From Dromaius novaehollandiae (lineage: Eukaryota > Chordata > Aves > Casuariiformes > Dromaiidae), in contig NC_088098.1 of the NCBI RefSeq assembly GCF_036370855.1, forward strand, positions 142,186,721 to 142,250,720: 64,000 nucleotides of DNA, written 5' to 3'. The translations under genes and the position numbers were made by a program. Positions 1 through 13,400 of the stretch are shown piece by piece. The notes beneath the pieces were generated by a model. It had not been told where the DNA came from. It did no database searches and saw only the letters and a list, made by a program, of their open reading frames with translations. Numbering within the stretch: position 1 is the first letter of the stretch; each line of letters starts with the position of its first letter.

Positions 1-3000
1 AGCTGGTGTCCATCTAATTAATAAAGCCACTAGTCTTTCCTGTTTGCAGACTGTATGCTATTTAACACTATACTCTGTTAGGAAGCAAAATCTTGCCTGG
101 CAGCTGCATGAATTTTGTGGAGTAAGCAGGCAGTCATTTCTTGTATTGACAGTTCAATATCCTGCTTGGCTGGGGAGACTCATAGGCCTGTATGTGAAGG
201 ATTGCTGGGCAAATGCTTCTGCCTGTGGGAAACATGAATGCTTGCCTAATCAAAAGTAATTGGCATTTTGAATAAGGAGTATGATGGTATGGCTCATTTC
301 CCTTTACACTTAGCTTTAAATCATTCTATATAACATGATCTGACAGTTTAGCAGTCTGAGGTTCACAGAAAACACAAAGATTTGCATTTAGCAATTTTCT
401 TCAATAACATCCTATCAGTAGGTACTATTACATGAACTTACACTTTTCATTTGTTTGACTACATCTAAGTGTTTTAAAAGTCATGGCAAGAACCTTTAAA
501 TCTGTGGATTGAACTACAAGTTTCAAAATATTTTTATGTGCATAAAGGACTGTAAAAATATAGAATGACATCAAAATTTAGATAACTCCAGATGAGAAGA
601 CTTGATTTACTTAGGAAAACAGCATTTCAAATGCTCAGTCAAACAAAGTTAAGAAGTCTGTGAAATAAAGTTGCTATAAAGTCCATATTTTGCAACCTTT
701 GTTTCTTAATTTCAGCAGTGTCAATAAGCATGCCTCCATAGGAGTGAATAATCTCAGTCAAATAATTGTATCTGTTATACTGATTTTGAAATTGTAAAAG
801 TTGTATAAGAAGCACAGATATGTATCATTGAAATTAATTTTAATTCACAGTTTTGGGTGTTTTCAAGAGGAAGAGTAAAGTATGTCACTATACCTCCTCT
901 TGAAGACGTAATAAGTTGCCTTGTATGGTAATGATAATGCTCACAAATGCCACAGCATATTTAGCTTTTCTTTTTCTTTTCTTTTCTTTTTTTTTCCTGT
1001 GCCTCTCAAGTGAATGGAAGTAAAACATGGCAGAGCTGCTGAAGAGGAAAAATAAGTAATGCCATTTTGATATAAACATAGAAATGCAAACTGAAACCCT
1101 AGTATATATTAAACAAAATCTGCAATGCATATAAATAAACAAGAAAGACAGCTGATTTCAGTGTGATTATTGCATGTAACAGATGTGTCCTTTCAACCCT
1201 GACTGACACAATTTTTCAAAGAAATTTTAGGGTCTGACAGTTTTGTCTGTGTGATAGGCAAGTGAGTGGGCACTGAACTCTTTTATGTAAGGAAAACAGT
1301 GACACACATGATTTGCCTAGTTCTTTAAGGAAGGTCGTGTTTTACCTTCATGATACTGCAATGAAGTCAGAACATCAAGCGTTCAGATAGTCAGGTGTCT
1401 CACATACAAAGAAGATCAGTGATACAAAGAAAGAAAACACTCCCAGCAAAACAAGATCAAGCAGATACTTTTATTGGGAGATCTGTCTTGGTACACCAAG
1501 GCAATCAGCTTATTTCATGCAGCAGGAGATTTGATTTCTATAATCTTTAGCTGCTATAGCTAGAGATGTTACATATAGTCTTAACAAAAAAATCTGCCCT
1601 TTTAAAAGCTCACTCACAGTATTGATTTCCTTCTCCTGTGGAAAAAGATATCCAGAGGCTGGTGATATGTGTACCTATGCAGGCATTGGACAGCAAAATT
1701 TGACTGATATTGTCGGTCAGAAAATCTAAAATAGAATGACAAAGGAAGTATGGAGCTTTTTAAAGAAACTGCACAAGTCAAGACTTATGATGCTCTAATT
1801 TAAAATAGCTACTTACCAATGATATTTATTCTTCTGTTATTCCAACATTTTTAAACAGTTGGGCTCCCCACTCCATGTGCTCACTTCTCCTAACAAAGCA
1901 TCTCCCAAGTCCTTTTTTCACCTCACAGCTGGTTTTCACTGAAAGCAGATGTCACTGAACAGAGGATGAATATAAGGACCAGTTACTTCAGCATAGCACT
2001 TAAAAGTGCTGTTGAGCAGGGTAATTTACACCTAGCATCAAGGCCCCTGGGAACTGTTGTGGATTTTGATGCAAATGAAATATTTGCTTCATGTTAATGA
2101 CTTTTCTGTTTCCAGAAATTTTTATATTTAGTGGTTTGTTGCTTATACATGTCAGTAACTTCTCTTTATATTTCATTTGTGTAAAACTGTGAAGAATATC
2201 ATGTAGTATAAATGATTTAGTGCATAAAATTTTCAAAAATTGCATAAACAGTCCCAAGATAACAGAAAAAGAAAAAGCAGTTCCTAGCAGTTCCTAGCAG
2301 TTCTAACCATGCTGTAGTTTTATGCATTGACAGAAGAAGCTGTTATTGCCTCTGGTAAATGGAATATATAAAATAGACATACACAGGATGCATTTTACTT
2401 GAGGGATGTTTTCTTTCCCTAAATGTAAAGATCTAAAAAGTAACACAGTTGTTTGCATGCAAAATTCAGAAATATTAAATAGTCTGATCAATCTGATGAA
2501 TATTATGATAAAACTGGTTCTCTCTGAAGAACAAAGCATTAATGAAATAGCTCCTCTAAACTGAGCATAGATAGTGTTAGACTGCTCTTCCAAACCTTTA
2601 ATATCTGGGCCATGGGAAACTTTTGTAACCGGTGGTTTATCTTACACCTATGGCTGATCAGTCTGAAGACAGAGTGGAACTGAGCAGAAGACTGCCTTGA
2701 ACAATGAAAAGAAGCATAATGGCAAATCTTTTCTGGAGGTTAGATTACACTATTCTCTCAAACTTGCTAAAATGAATGTGTTAAGTAAAAGTTAGCCTTA
2801 GAAAGGAATTCAGTAACAACTTTTTGTTATTTAGGCAAAATAACAGAATGTAATATCTAAAAACTAACATTATTAGGAAAAAAAGTCTCTGAATGTAATG
2901 AAAGTATATAGGGAAAATATGGTTTGCTTTCTTATTGAAAAAAATAATGTATTATCTGTACAGCTTGTTTGGAGATCTCTGGAGGTCTGGAGAAACTAGT

Positions 3001-6000
3001 TTGTAAAATAGCAAGCCTGAAGATAGAACTATTTGTTGACTCCAGTCCTGCCTAACAGATAAAGAAACCAGAAGGGGCATTTTGCAGGAATAATAGATTT
3101 GCATGCACTAGAAATAAATTGGCAAAAGCATATAACTGATGAACTCCATAATCCATGGTTCATAACAAAAGTCAGAGTTTTAAACTGTAATTTAGTTAAA
3201 ATAACAAAAAATGAACTATGATCATGAGTAGTTATGCAATATTTTATACTATGGTGGTTAAAATAACAATGTGTTTTTATGTTTATGCTATCACTTCCAT
3301 TTCTTGAGTGCTGTCAAGAAAAGTCTTGTGCAGAAGGCTTCGATTAAAAATTGTGTAAACAAAACCTTCAAATGAAAACATATAAACAAAGCAGTCTTGC
3401 TGTTCCATAAATTCTTTCTATTCCTTCTGTGTGCAAGAAATCACATGCAGTAGTTCATTTTCTCTAGACAGGGCTTTAGATAATGCATCCCCACTGGTAC
3501 TATGTATGCATATAGTGGTTTTTTTAGAGCAGATGGAAGGTAAAAATGTTTTGGCAGATTGTTTAATATTTACCCAGAGTGCCTGTCCAGCTCTGATTCT
3601 CAGTGTTATATAACAAACCATGCATGGCCTTTGCTTTATCTGATGTACATTTAGAGACTGCAAGGACTACTTTTTTTTGTTTGTTTTTTAAGTCAATGGC
3701 ACATAAGTACCGGCTGTATTTTATGAAATACCAGTACACAGGGTAAGAAGCAAGGTTTTGTCCAATTCCCTTTTGTGTTCCATATTCCATAAGGTTCCTT
3801 TATTCCCAAAAGACCCTCCAAAAATGGGGAGGTTGCAAAGCCAAGAATAATAAAAGCCTATGTAATATGGAGTATAACTTGCTATGACTGAATTAATAAG
3901 AAAAGTCTTCTCTGGGTTTAAAGAATTTTTGTTTGTTTCTTTCTTTCTTTATGTTCTGTGATCTTTCTAATCCACACACACCTGAATTAGGCCAAAAGGA
4001 TCTACTCCTATAAAAAACACCATTTCATTAGATTCATCTGAATACCTCCAAAGATCGCAAATGTGTATAATTAGTTCAACAGAGTGAGCCATGGGAGGCA
4101 GAGGAAGGTGGAAGTATAAGCACAGGGAGGAAAGAATGGTCATTTCTGGTTTGCCTCCCAGAGGAAATGTCCCTTAATATGTTTGAGAAAATGGGCTGAC
4201 AAGCCTGACAGCTTTTGCTGCATACATAGTTTGATTGCATTCTGCACTAGCAGTTTATCCTTTTTCGTGCTTATACTTTATAAAGAAACTAAATCTGAGA
4301 GTCATACTCAAATATACTGACAAAAGAAACAAAAATTGCTAATTAGACTTTCAAGAAACCTCTATAGAATGATAACCAGGTCTTTGGCTCAGTGTGGTTT
4401 CACTTGTTTAAGAAGTTAGATTAAATGACTCTCTAAACAGTTCTAGAGGGAAAAAACAAACAAACAAACAAACAAACCTTCTTCAGTGTGCTTTTTTTTT
4501 TTTAATGTTTCTGATTCTTTCTCTTAGAAAAGCCTTAACAAGGCCAGAAAAATGATACTTCTTCTCATCAAAGCGCCAGCAGAGACATTTGCCCTAGTCC
4601 AAGGTCTTCTCTAATTACACAAATAGGATCCCTGATATCTACCTGTGGGGAGAGGAACTACTAAAAATCAAATTAGTAGGATTTGGTTAATGTGTCCTGA
4701 AATCTAGCATGTTATATATCTATCATCTGTTACAGATCCTGGATCACTTAAGATTAGAGAAGATACAAATGGAGGTAAGTGCCATTATACTGAATATCAC
4801 CACGTCTACTGCTAGGTGTCTAGATGAAACCTTTCCAGAGGTTAGTGTCTGGAACTACAAAAAACATTTGTATGCTTTATCACACCAAATTTACAGGACC
4901 TTAACACGGAAGGTCATATCTTCCTATTTATGTTTCATAATAAAGGTACCTTTTAGAGTTTAAAAGCCATTTAGACACCTAAGAAAACAAACAATGTGAA
5001 TGGTATGAGTCATTTTTGTTTTAAAATATAGTTGAACAAGGAACAATTGACTCCCAACTTCTTATGCAACTTCACCATGGAGTGGTAGGTTATTGTATAA
5101 ACCAGGACTGAATTCTATCTGCCTTACATTCTTTTCTATATGCTAGGTTTTAGCTATTTCAGGATAAAAGAAGTACAACCTTCAACCATCTTTTAGAAAC
5201 TAGGTTATTTTGCCAGAAATAACCCAAAGGCAGATTAAGTTGAAGGAGTAACAGAGATAACTATACAGCCCAATTCTTAAGGAGTTTACTTGGAGAAGGA
5301 GGTGCACACACCTGTTTTCATTTCCAATTTCTATGTTAAAACAATTTCTTTCAAAGCACTTCAAGATTCTTCACCCTTTGTATAAGGAAGTGTTCTAAAC
5401 TCTCAGCCATACTTTTCAATCTCTTCCTGGAACAATGCATATTTTTATTAGTTTCTACAAAACAGAACTGTTTTGACACAGGGGTGGAATTCAACAACAC
5501 ACTGAAACTTGTTCTTCCTTATTTTGGGAAGTAGTCTAACTACTGGGTTTTAGTAGAAGGGGCAGGAATAAGATAAGAATACCAGCTTTCTTTTGTGCAC
5601 AACTTTGTAAGTAGGCAGAAGTTACGCCAAGTATATCGATCATTTGGATAGAAAAAATCATAAGGGAAAATGACAGTTCTGGGTCTTTGGATAGACCTAG
5701 TTGCAAATGTCCTAGCTGGGTTACTGATAACACTGTTATGACACTGTGACATGTCTGATATTTTCCATAAGGCTATGTGTACAGAACTTAGAAGTAGCTT
5801 GTATGTGCAAATATTATCATTGTTGTCTCTTTCTGCAGTTGTCCTTGAGCACAAAGGTGAAAATCTTACAACTGCCCCCACCTCAAAGTCTCAATTCAGC
5901 TTACTTTCTAAACTCACTTAATTCTAGCACTCGTTCTTTACTAAATAATGCTCATGCAAGCAAGGAATTCCTTCTGGCTTTATACTTGTGATGATAAAAT

Positions 6001-9000
6001 TTCATCTCAGCCAAATCTTTCCTTGATTGAGTTGCTCTTCTTAACTGCCTTTCTTTTGCTACTTTGCACCTTAGCTTGTGATATAGAGAGAGGGATTTTA
6101 ATGAGGGGATGTAAAGGACTAGGTGATGTCCGCCTGACACCATCTGCATCTTCCTTCTTGCTAGTTCTGCTGGTCACATTTGTTTCCACATGTAATGTTT
6201 TAACTTATTTTTTTTTCTCTCTGAGAAGAATAAGAAAGAATTTTGACCATCCTCTTTAGTGTTTTGTGGTGGTTATTTTTGAAGGGGATTTTTATTTGTT
6301 TTTATTTCTCATTTGGTGAATGTTTTAACTAAAGTAGCAACTAGAACTGGAAATTCCAAAATACAAGAATAACCCACATAGACCATTCATCTTTAGAGAA
6401 AAGAGATGTTACACGATCTAGTTCAAGCATGTAAGGTTAATCTTCAGCTGATTATGTACCTATTTGAATGCTCATCCAACCCAGGAGAAGCTCAGAGGAG
6501 TTCATCCATCACTTATTTCTCCCTCCGCAAATGGGCTGGACTAATTGTGCCTTATTTTATATAACTTATGACATGTAGTGCCTAAAACTGTTGATTTTCC
6601 TTAGGTCAGATTAATTTCTGATGGCCTAATCAGAAATTGACACTACTGGATCAAATACAAGTGTTTCCATCAGTTTGAATAGAATTTTAATATGGGTTTC
6701 TACAGCCTTGGAGGTGGGGAATATGTTTTGTCTTCACTTTAGGACTTTCATATTTCAAAAATTCAGAATCTGTAGTAATATTGTAAACAATTTAAGCCTT
6801 TGTTCTCAGTTCTTTGTATTAGCCTTTTCAAAGCTCGCTCTCTTAGAAAGGCATAGTGCAACAAAGCTGTTTCTGTACAGTAGCAATGTGATGAACACTC
6901 AGTAAAGGAAGATCAAGACTGATGTTTGCCACTGTGACTTCATATTCCTTAGTTGAGTTTTATAATGACAATAAAGTCTGTTATCAATATTCATAATGTA
7001 TGAAGTTCTGTTCATTTATTAAACAAGGGACGACTAAATTCAATACGACTCTAGGATCTCACTTCACTCTCTTCTGCAAGTTTGAACAGACCACTTGAGT
7101 GAAAGTACATTTTAGGTCTAGTATATAAAATGCAATATTCTATTGTCCTAACCATCTTTCTCCTTATAAAGACAGTATTGCAAATTTCACTGAAATGCAA
7201 CCTCCCACTACCCCAAACATTTATGAGCTCTATTCAAAAACCCCCAAACTCCCAGACACTAGAAAGATTAAACTAGATTAAGACAGAAACTAAATTTATT
7301 TCATGATTACACTCATCGTACTGACCTGGAAGTGTTTGAAGGCAATTTTTCATCCATTCCACAAAGCAAATTAATGTAGTAACAGAGACCCATAAGCTGC
7401 AATTTTTTTTTTTTTTATAAAATACATGATCAATTTTCCCCCAATACATTTTATACCCCTATGAAATTCTAACTGTACAGTCTTAGTTATCACTGGTTTG
7501 CCCTGTCAAGATGCCAGTACTAGTGCGTTCTTTGGAGACACAAACCTCATTACAAACATAGCATCATAGTCTTTGAACTTAGACTTTTTCTTTTCCCTGT
7601 GGCTTCTCCTGTTTATATATATGTGTATAATTATCATTATTACTTTTATTATTTACCTATGGTATTATGTACCTATGGTATGAAAGAATTGCTTCCTAAT
7701 AAGATCACTAAGTAAATCGGAGATACCATCCCACTTTTGTAGCAACTGCTACTTCTTAATTGTTTGGGCTATATTGCACATTTCTATGCTTAGTTCTAAC
7801 TTAAGATGCAGCATACAAAATATGTTAGGTGTAGAAGGCATGACAATTTTGTACCTTAAACTTTATTTTCAGGAGTATTGAGCCACATACTAGAAGTAAG
7901 ATTGATAAAATGGACAGTTGCTCAGCACTGCCCGAAACACGGTAGCTTTTAATTGTTTGTACATGATGCTTAACAAGAGAGTCCTTTAATCTTTTCATTC
8001 CATAAGAGCATAACTGGAAATTGTTTGTCTGCTTCATGATGGAAATGAACAGAAATCACTCTTACAACTGACACGTCTTACAAGCTGGATGAGTGGAACC
8101 TAAAATCATCTTTGGCTACTGCTTGTAATTAGGAAACCCAAGAGTGCTTTTAGGCTCTTACAGCCTCATGCATGTCCCAGCTGAGTTTCAGTATAGCACC
8201 AGGAGAGTCCTTGCTAGATGACAGCTATTCACTACACTTTTAGTTACCACTGAATGAGAAGCTAGGCATGTAGACAGTGATAAGACAGTGAGCACTCCAG
8301 CATCACATCTTAGAAAACAAGTCTGCATGCAGTCTTTGCCCCAGGAGGATTAATTCTCCTTTGGACCTTGTTCTGCTCTTGTCAACATGACTTGACATGT
8401 TGTCATGCTATTATAAGAGCACAAAAGAGACAGCAGTTGCTTTGGGCCACTTCTTCAGAAGATTAGAGGGTGAAGGAGGGACCTGTTATTTTGAAGAGCA
8501 CAACAATATTTGTCATATGAACAGGTCAACAGACAATCAGCTTTTAAAATTTTGGCTAGATTGTATAATTCTGTGATAGACTTATCAGAGCTTAGGAAAG
8601 AAAGAAAGAAAGAAAGAGTGTTCAATTTCTTATCTTCCGAATTTGTTTTTACTTTGTCTTCTATTTCAGTCATGAATTATATTTAACTGCCCTCCTTCAA
8701 ACCGAGTGGTAGTCCAGTAATACTACTCAAAAGTAGAACCTGTGTGAAATGTATAGATGACCTAAAGATGCCAGTAGTAACCAGAATCTAGTGTTAGATT
8801 CCAGTATTAAAAAATGTATGTGGATCATAAGTTTCAAAGGTTTTTCCTCGGGATGGAGTACAGATATGATACAAAGTTGTTTTTTTTTTTTGTTTTTTTT
8901 TTTTGTTTTTTTTTAAGATGAATTTAAGCAACACTAAACAATCATCTCTAGGAAGCAATTTTTTACTTTGAAAAAGATGAACCTTTACTGACAGTATGAA

Positions 9001-9019
9001 CTGAAAAGCATAAGGATGT
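1..9019. other. Unique AT-rich DNA, no gene seen
   Basis: This stretch has no open frame that looks like a conserved protein and no recognisable dispersed repeat. It holds only simple sequence: a TTTTC-type pyrimidine tract at about 964-998, a 10-bp unit (AGTTCCTAGC) repeated about 2.5 times at 2279-2303, an (AAAC)n run at 4451-4478, poly-T at 4490-4503 and 7401-7416, a (GAAA)n run at 8594-8617 and an interrupted T-tract at 8880-8914. It could be intergenic or intronic. Confidence 0.6.
8594..8617. repeat. (GAAA)n microsatellite
   Basis: About five perfect GAAA units are visible. It is a simple tetranucleotide repeat with no flanking SINE body that I can recognise. Confidence 0.9.
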
Positions 9020-9345
9020 AATTTTTATAAGAAGGAATGTCTCTCTAGCTCAATATTCTGTCTCCAACAGAGACCAATAGCATATTCTCAGGAAAACAGC
9101 AATTATACAAGAAGTATATGGTGAAGCTGCTCACTCTGTCTCAGCCATCTGTGACTTAAGATTTCCTGTGCTAGAGGCTGCATCTTTATACTCAATAACC
9201 CTCGTGGCCTGTTCCTCCATGAATTTGCCTAATAGCTTTTAAAGCCAATTTAAATTATTAGCATCCATAACATCCTGTAGTGATGTGTTTTATAATCTAA
9301 TTATGTATTGTGTCTTTGAGCACTGTATAATGTAAGACACTATTT
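9020..9345 (-). mobile_element. Decayed CR1 LINE fragment, 3' region
   Basis: Read on the plus strand this segment follows, with heavy divergence, the reverse complement of the 3' part of old amniote CR1 elements. Landmarks are a stretch about a cluster of 'CTCAATATTCTGTCTCCAACAG', a run ending 'TTCCTCCATGAATTTG' near 9217, and 'CATCCATAACATCCTGTAG' near 9263 followed by a degraded 'tgtgttttataatctaattatgtattgtgtc' type segment. The order of these blocks matches the family as I know it. The copy is truncated, carries no usable reading frame and is oriented minus. Divergence is high, so this insertion is old and probably shared with many other birds. The family call is from memory and not from an alignment. 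Confidence 0.7.
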
Positions 9346-12300
9346 AGAAACCACAGCATAGCAGCATTGTTACCACAAAGGCAGATATGAGATGGAGTGG
9401 GCTGACCCTGTCATTAAAGCAGAGGCCTAATGTTGAGACTAGGTCAAAGAAAAAGCAGTTACATAAAAGCAGCTTCCCTTGTATGAGATCAAGAGCATCT
9501 GTCAGATATTCACTCAGAACTATGTAGTGGAAGTCCTGTAAGGGCAAAACTGATGCACGCCCTGTTCTTCTGAACACAAAAGCTAAAAATCACTAAAGAA
9601 ATAAGATAAACTTGTCTTAGGCTTCTCTTTTCCCTTATGTTTGCTCCTACATTTGTATTTGTATGGTTTACCAAAAAAAAGAAAAAGCAGAAGTTGATTG
9701 TTTCTGATTATTTCTCTAAAGCTGGATCTATAAACTGTCTATGAACTATAGCGCTAATTTTTTTTTTTAATTTTAACTTTTTTTTTTAATCTGGAAGCAA
9801 AACTATGCACAAACATTGTGGAATAATTATCATAATTACAAGTGAAAAGCAAAATAACATGGTTCATCTCCCAGTATATGGGTCACCTCATATATCAGAT
9901 GGGTCATGCTAACTATCTTTGTTCTTTCATTTGTACAGTAAAGAGTGTCCTGGTATGTGTATAATATGTGTTTATCCATATGTTACTATGGTAATCTAAG
10001 TAGGTGTTTGTCTAGCATCTTTTGCCATCTTTGGTTAGTCATCCATAACTACTGTTATTGAGCAACAGCTCCTGCCTCACTTAGCTGAATATTCTCACAG
10101 GAATGTGCTTTATGAAGAACAGTAATTGAAAACAAAATAATTGAGACTCAGTTGAACAGAACTCAGATGGAAAAAGTAGAATAACAACAACCAAATTACA
10201 CTTCATTGAGGATGCCTCTATTTGCAGATAAGCATCTTTAAAGATATAGTTGTTTCAAAATATTTAGTATTTTTTATAATTTTTTAAAATAATATTCAAG
10301 AGAATGGAATTAGTGTTTAAAGCTGCAAACAAAACAGATTTTATGTTGCTTCTATTCAGCAAGAAATCATCACATACATTGTTTAGAGTTTTGTATAGGA
10401 AACACATTGCTGTTTCAAAGACTAGTTTTAAAAAGGGACCTGGAGATTAAGACCCCCCTTCCCTCATGTTTATATATTTAAGGGTATAAAATAGACTACT
10501 GGTTGCTTGTCTAGACAGTGGGAAATTTTCTTTTAAAGTCATGACAGCTAGAGCCTAGAAAAGTAACCTTAATCTAGAAAAGTAACCTAAGAATGCAAGA
10601 GTCCTGCATCCAGAGACAATAAACAAAAGTGTTTAGGTGTGACCTAGATGCTCAGACAAGGTGGTAGGGATCCTACCACTGTATTATATACACATGCAAA
10701 CCTTTAGTTATTAAGTTGTCTTTTGTTTCTCAAGTATCCAGATGAGTAAGCCAAGAATTTTTGGATCATTCTCTTGAATTTTGGTACTTCAGTTCTACTT
10801 CAGTTGAAGAATAAGGAAAAAAGTGTTATTTTGGATGTTGTATAAAGTGCTTAGATACCTATTGTCTGTTGTAGGAGTTATGATTTGCATTTGTACTTTG
10901 TAAAGTTCTTTGCTTGTAATTCAAGTAATATAACATTTTGTTAAATGTAAATGTCGTGCAAAACACCATAGACTCACAGCTGGAACAAAACATCTATTTC
11001 ACTGTTTCAAGCAACAAAGTGATATGCAAGGACAGAGAACAACTGTAAAGGGCTCCTCCAATCTTTAGAAGAATGAACTGATATAATACACATTGCAACT
11101 AATGAAGTCACTCAGTCAGTCATTGCCCATGAAGCACAGAGGGAGAACGAATCTAAATATATCCATTACAAATGAGGATACTTGCAGAAAAAGTGAGGAC
11201 TTGATGAAATTATTGTTAATACAGTTTTTAAATTGATCCTGTGCTAAATTGTTTGGTCTGAATAAATATGTACTATCCTGATTCTGTTGAATAAGATCAA
11301 CTCTGAATATTAATATACTCTGCTAAGTACTACACACATGTAGAATCTTATCTGGTACTTCATATGATGAATCGATGGAATATATTGAATTGTGTATTTA
11401 GTGATCACAATTGAGCAACTGAAAACAAAAAACCCCACACCTCTCAGTCTTAAAGATAGCTAAACTAGTTCTATTGTTAGAGTGTAAAAAGCATCTCATA
11501 AATGTCATTGTAGACTGTGATTATCACAGAAATCAGAAAAGCTAAGAATAAAGTAATTCCTCACCATTTAGACAATGTTTTTGTTTTTGTGAGATTAGAT
11601 GAACTGAGAGCATGCTTGAATCAATTGCGTGAAGTTTTTTATGCCTTTTTATACTTTATATATGCTTCCCCCCTTCCCCCTTGGCCCACCTTTCCTCAAG
11701 CCTAGACTATTTCATTTATTTGTTACTTCATCTGTTTAATGAAGATGAGCCGATGAGGACTTTATTGTAGTGTTCAGCTGACACTATTTAGTGGAAAGTT
11801 ATATATTTATGGATATGAAGCTCTCAGTAGCTGTTAGTAGCTGCCACTGAAAGTAGTATGACTGGGCAAGGGAGATGGTTCCATTGTTCTGGGTCCTCCA
11901 CTAGTGTAGCACAGGAGGTTGGGCTTCACTCCACTTGGTGAGGAGTTGGGAAAAGGGAGCAGACGGCCTGTTTGGCTGACAAGAGTGTCAGTGAACACAT
12001 GTGCCTTTCGCTTTATTACTTTAAATATGCTTTATTGCTTTTGTTACAGAACTAACACTTTAAAGACAAAAATGACAGAAAAGAAACTTTTATTTGAAAG
12101 ATCAGATGATTATGATGTGTTAATAATAAAGCAGGATGTCAGCCTTAATCTTTGCAGGAAATGAAGAACTAACATGTAAATGAGATTTTCTAAAGTCATA
12201 ATATATATATGTGTATAAGTACACACACGTAGGCACACATAGGCACACATTATATATAGTCATATATAATCCATTATATTTTACTATAATTTATAATAGT

Positions 12301-12860
12301 ACTAAATTAATCCATTAAGTCTATGCTCATATTACTGATTGACTAAAGTCAAATCATTTATCTGAGGGTCTATAAACATTTTTGATGTGGGGAAAAACAA
12401 TCGACTAGATGTTAACTGTATCTAAAACAATGCCCATTTGATTTTCTCAAGGTAGTAGCCAATTTATGGATATTTTGCCTTCTTAATCCCACTTTAATTT
12501 GAAAATTAAAATGCTTAAAATGGTCATCAAGTTTTTTCAAATGTGACTTACTATTTGGGGACCTTTTGGCCTGGATTTACAACTGAAATACTTGCAGAAA
12601 CAACAGACAACTTGTAAAGCATATTAAACTGCATTTCACCAGTAACTTTCAAAAGCCTGGGTCTACTTGTCTAAGTATCTGTATGAAATTACATAAAGCT
12701 AAATTTTTAATGCATTACTTTTGTGACTTTTTTTCTTTTGACAAATTTAATTTCTGTAGGTTGCTGTTGACATGTTTAATACAAACCTTACTCTATAGCT
12801 CTGCTCTGTTGTTTTGTTTAACTATGTTTGTCTTTAGTACTAGACATAGCATAGACAGAA
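9346..12860. other. Unique AT-rich DNA, no gene seen
   Basis: No supported gene or dispersed repeat. Small simple tracts occur: T-runs at 9759-9767 and 9779-9788, and an AT/AC-rich patch at 12202-12300 that includes a tandem 10-bp unit (AGGCACACAT) at 12231-12250. Confidence 0.6.
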
Positions 12861-13400
12861 CTTCCTTTGCCTCTGCAAGGTCTTTTTGAAACGCCTGTCA
12901 AACTCCTGTTCAGCATCCTGATGCTGTGCAGTCTGCTCACTTCTACCTCCTGTAGCTCCCGCTGTCGCCCCAGCACAGGAGAGCCACCAGGCGCCCCTGC
13001 AGCCCCAGGCCTGGGTGGCAGCACCCACTCTCTGCAGCTCCATCTGGGTCAAGGCCTCTGCTTTGCCACGTCTGCTTCCCCCAGCTGGCAAAGGTGGAGA
13101 AATGGCTGCAGCACATCACCACCACTGACACACAGTCCCACACTGGCTGGAGCAGAGCTTCTGTGCCCCCTGCCCTGGTGACAGCCACCATCTGTGTTGG
13201 TTGCACTCCTGCTTACCAGATCCTTCCCACAGCAGATGAGCAGGAGCCTGATCCTCCCCGCCGCCCCAGCCGGTGGTGTTGCAGACTACTGCTGCCAGCC
13301 CTTTTTAATCAGGAAATCTTTTCAGGAAACAGCTAACAGAAACTCTTGGCTGCAGAAGTCCCTAGGAGCTTCCAGCCAGCTACAAGTAGAAATCCAGATT
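12861..13400. other. GC-rich island of unknown origin
   Basis: Between AT-rich flanks lies about 500 bp that is clearly richer in G and C, with many CAGC and CTGC words and few CpG. Overlapping frames stay open on both strands here because stop codons are rare in GC-rich DNA; none gives a recognisable protein. It could be a piece of an endogenous-retrovirus LTR, an old processed sequence or a local isochore feature. I could not find TG...CA ends with a matching target duplication, so no mobile-element call is made. Confidence 0.4.

Noticed and set aside
5540..6259. Overlapping open frames of 81-113 codons on both strands
   Set aside because: They overlap each other, have low-complexity or ordinary AT-rich composition, no recognisable motifs and no splice context. 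They look like chance.
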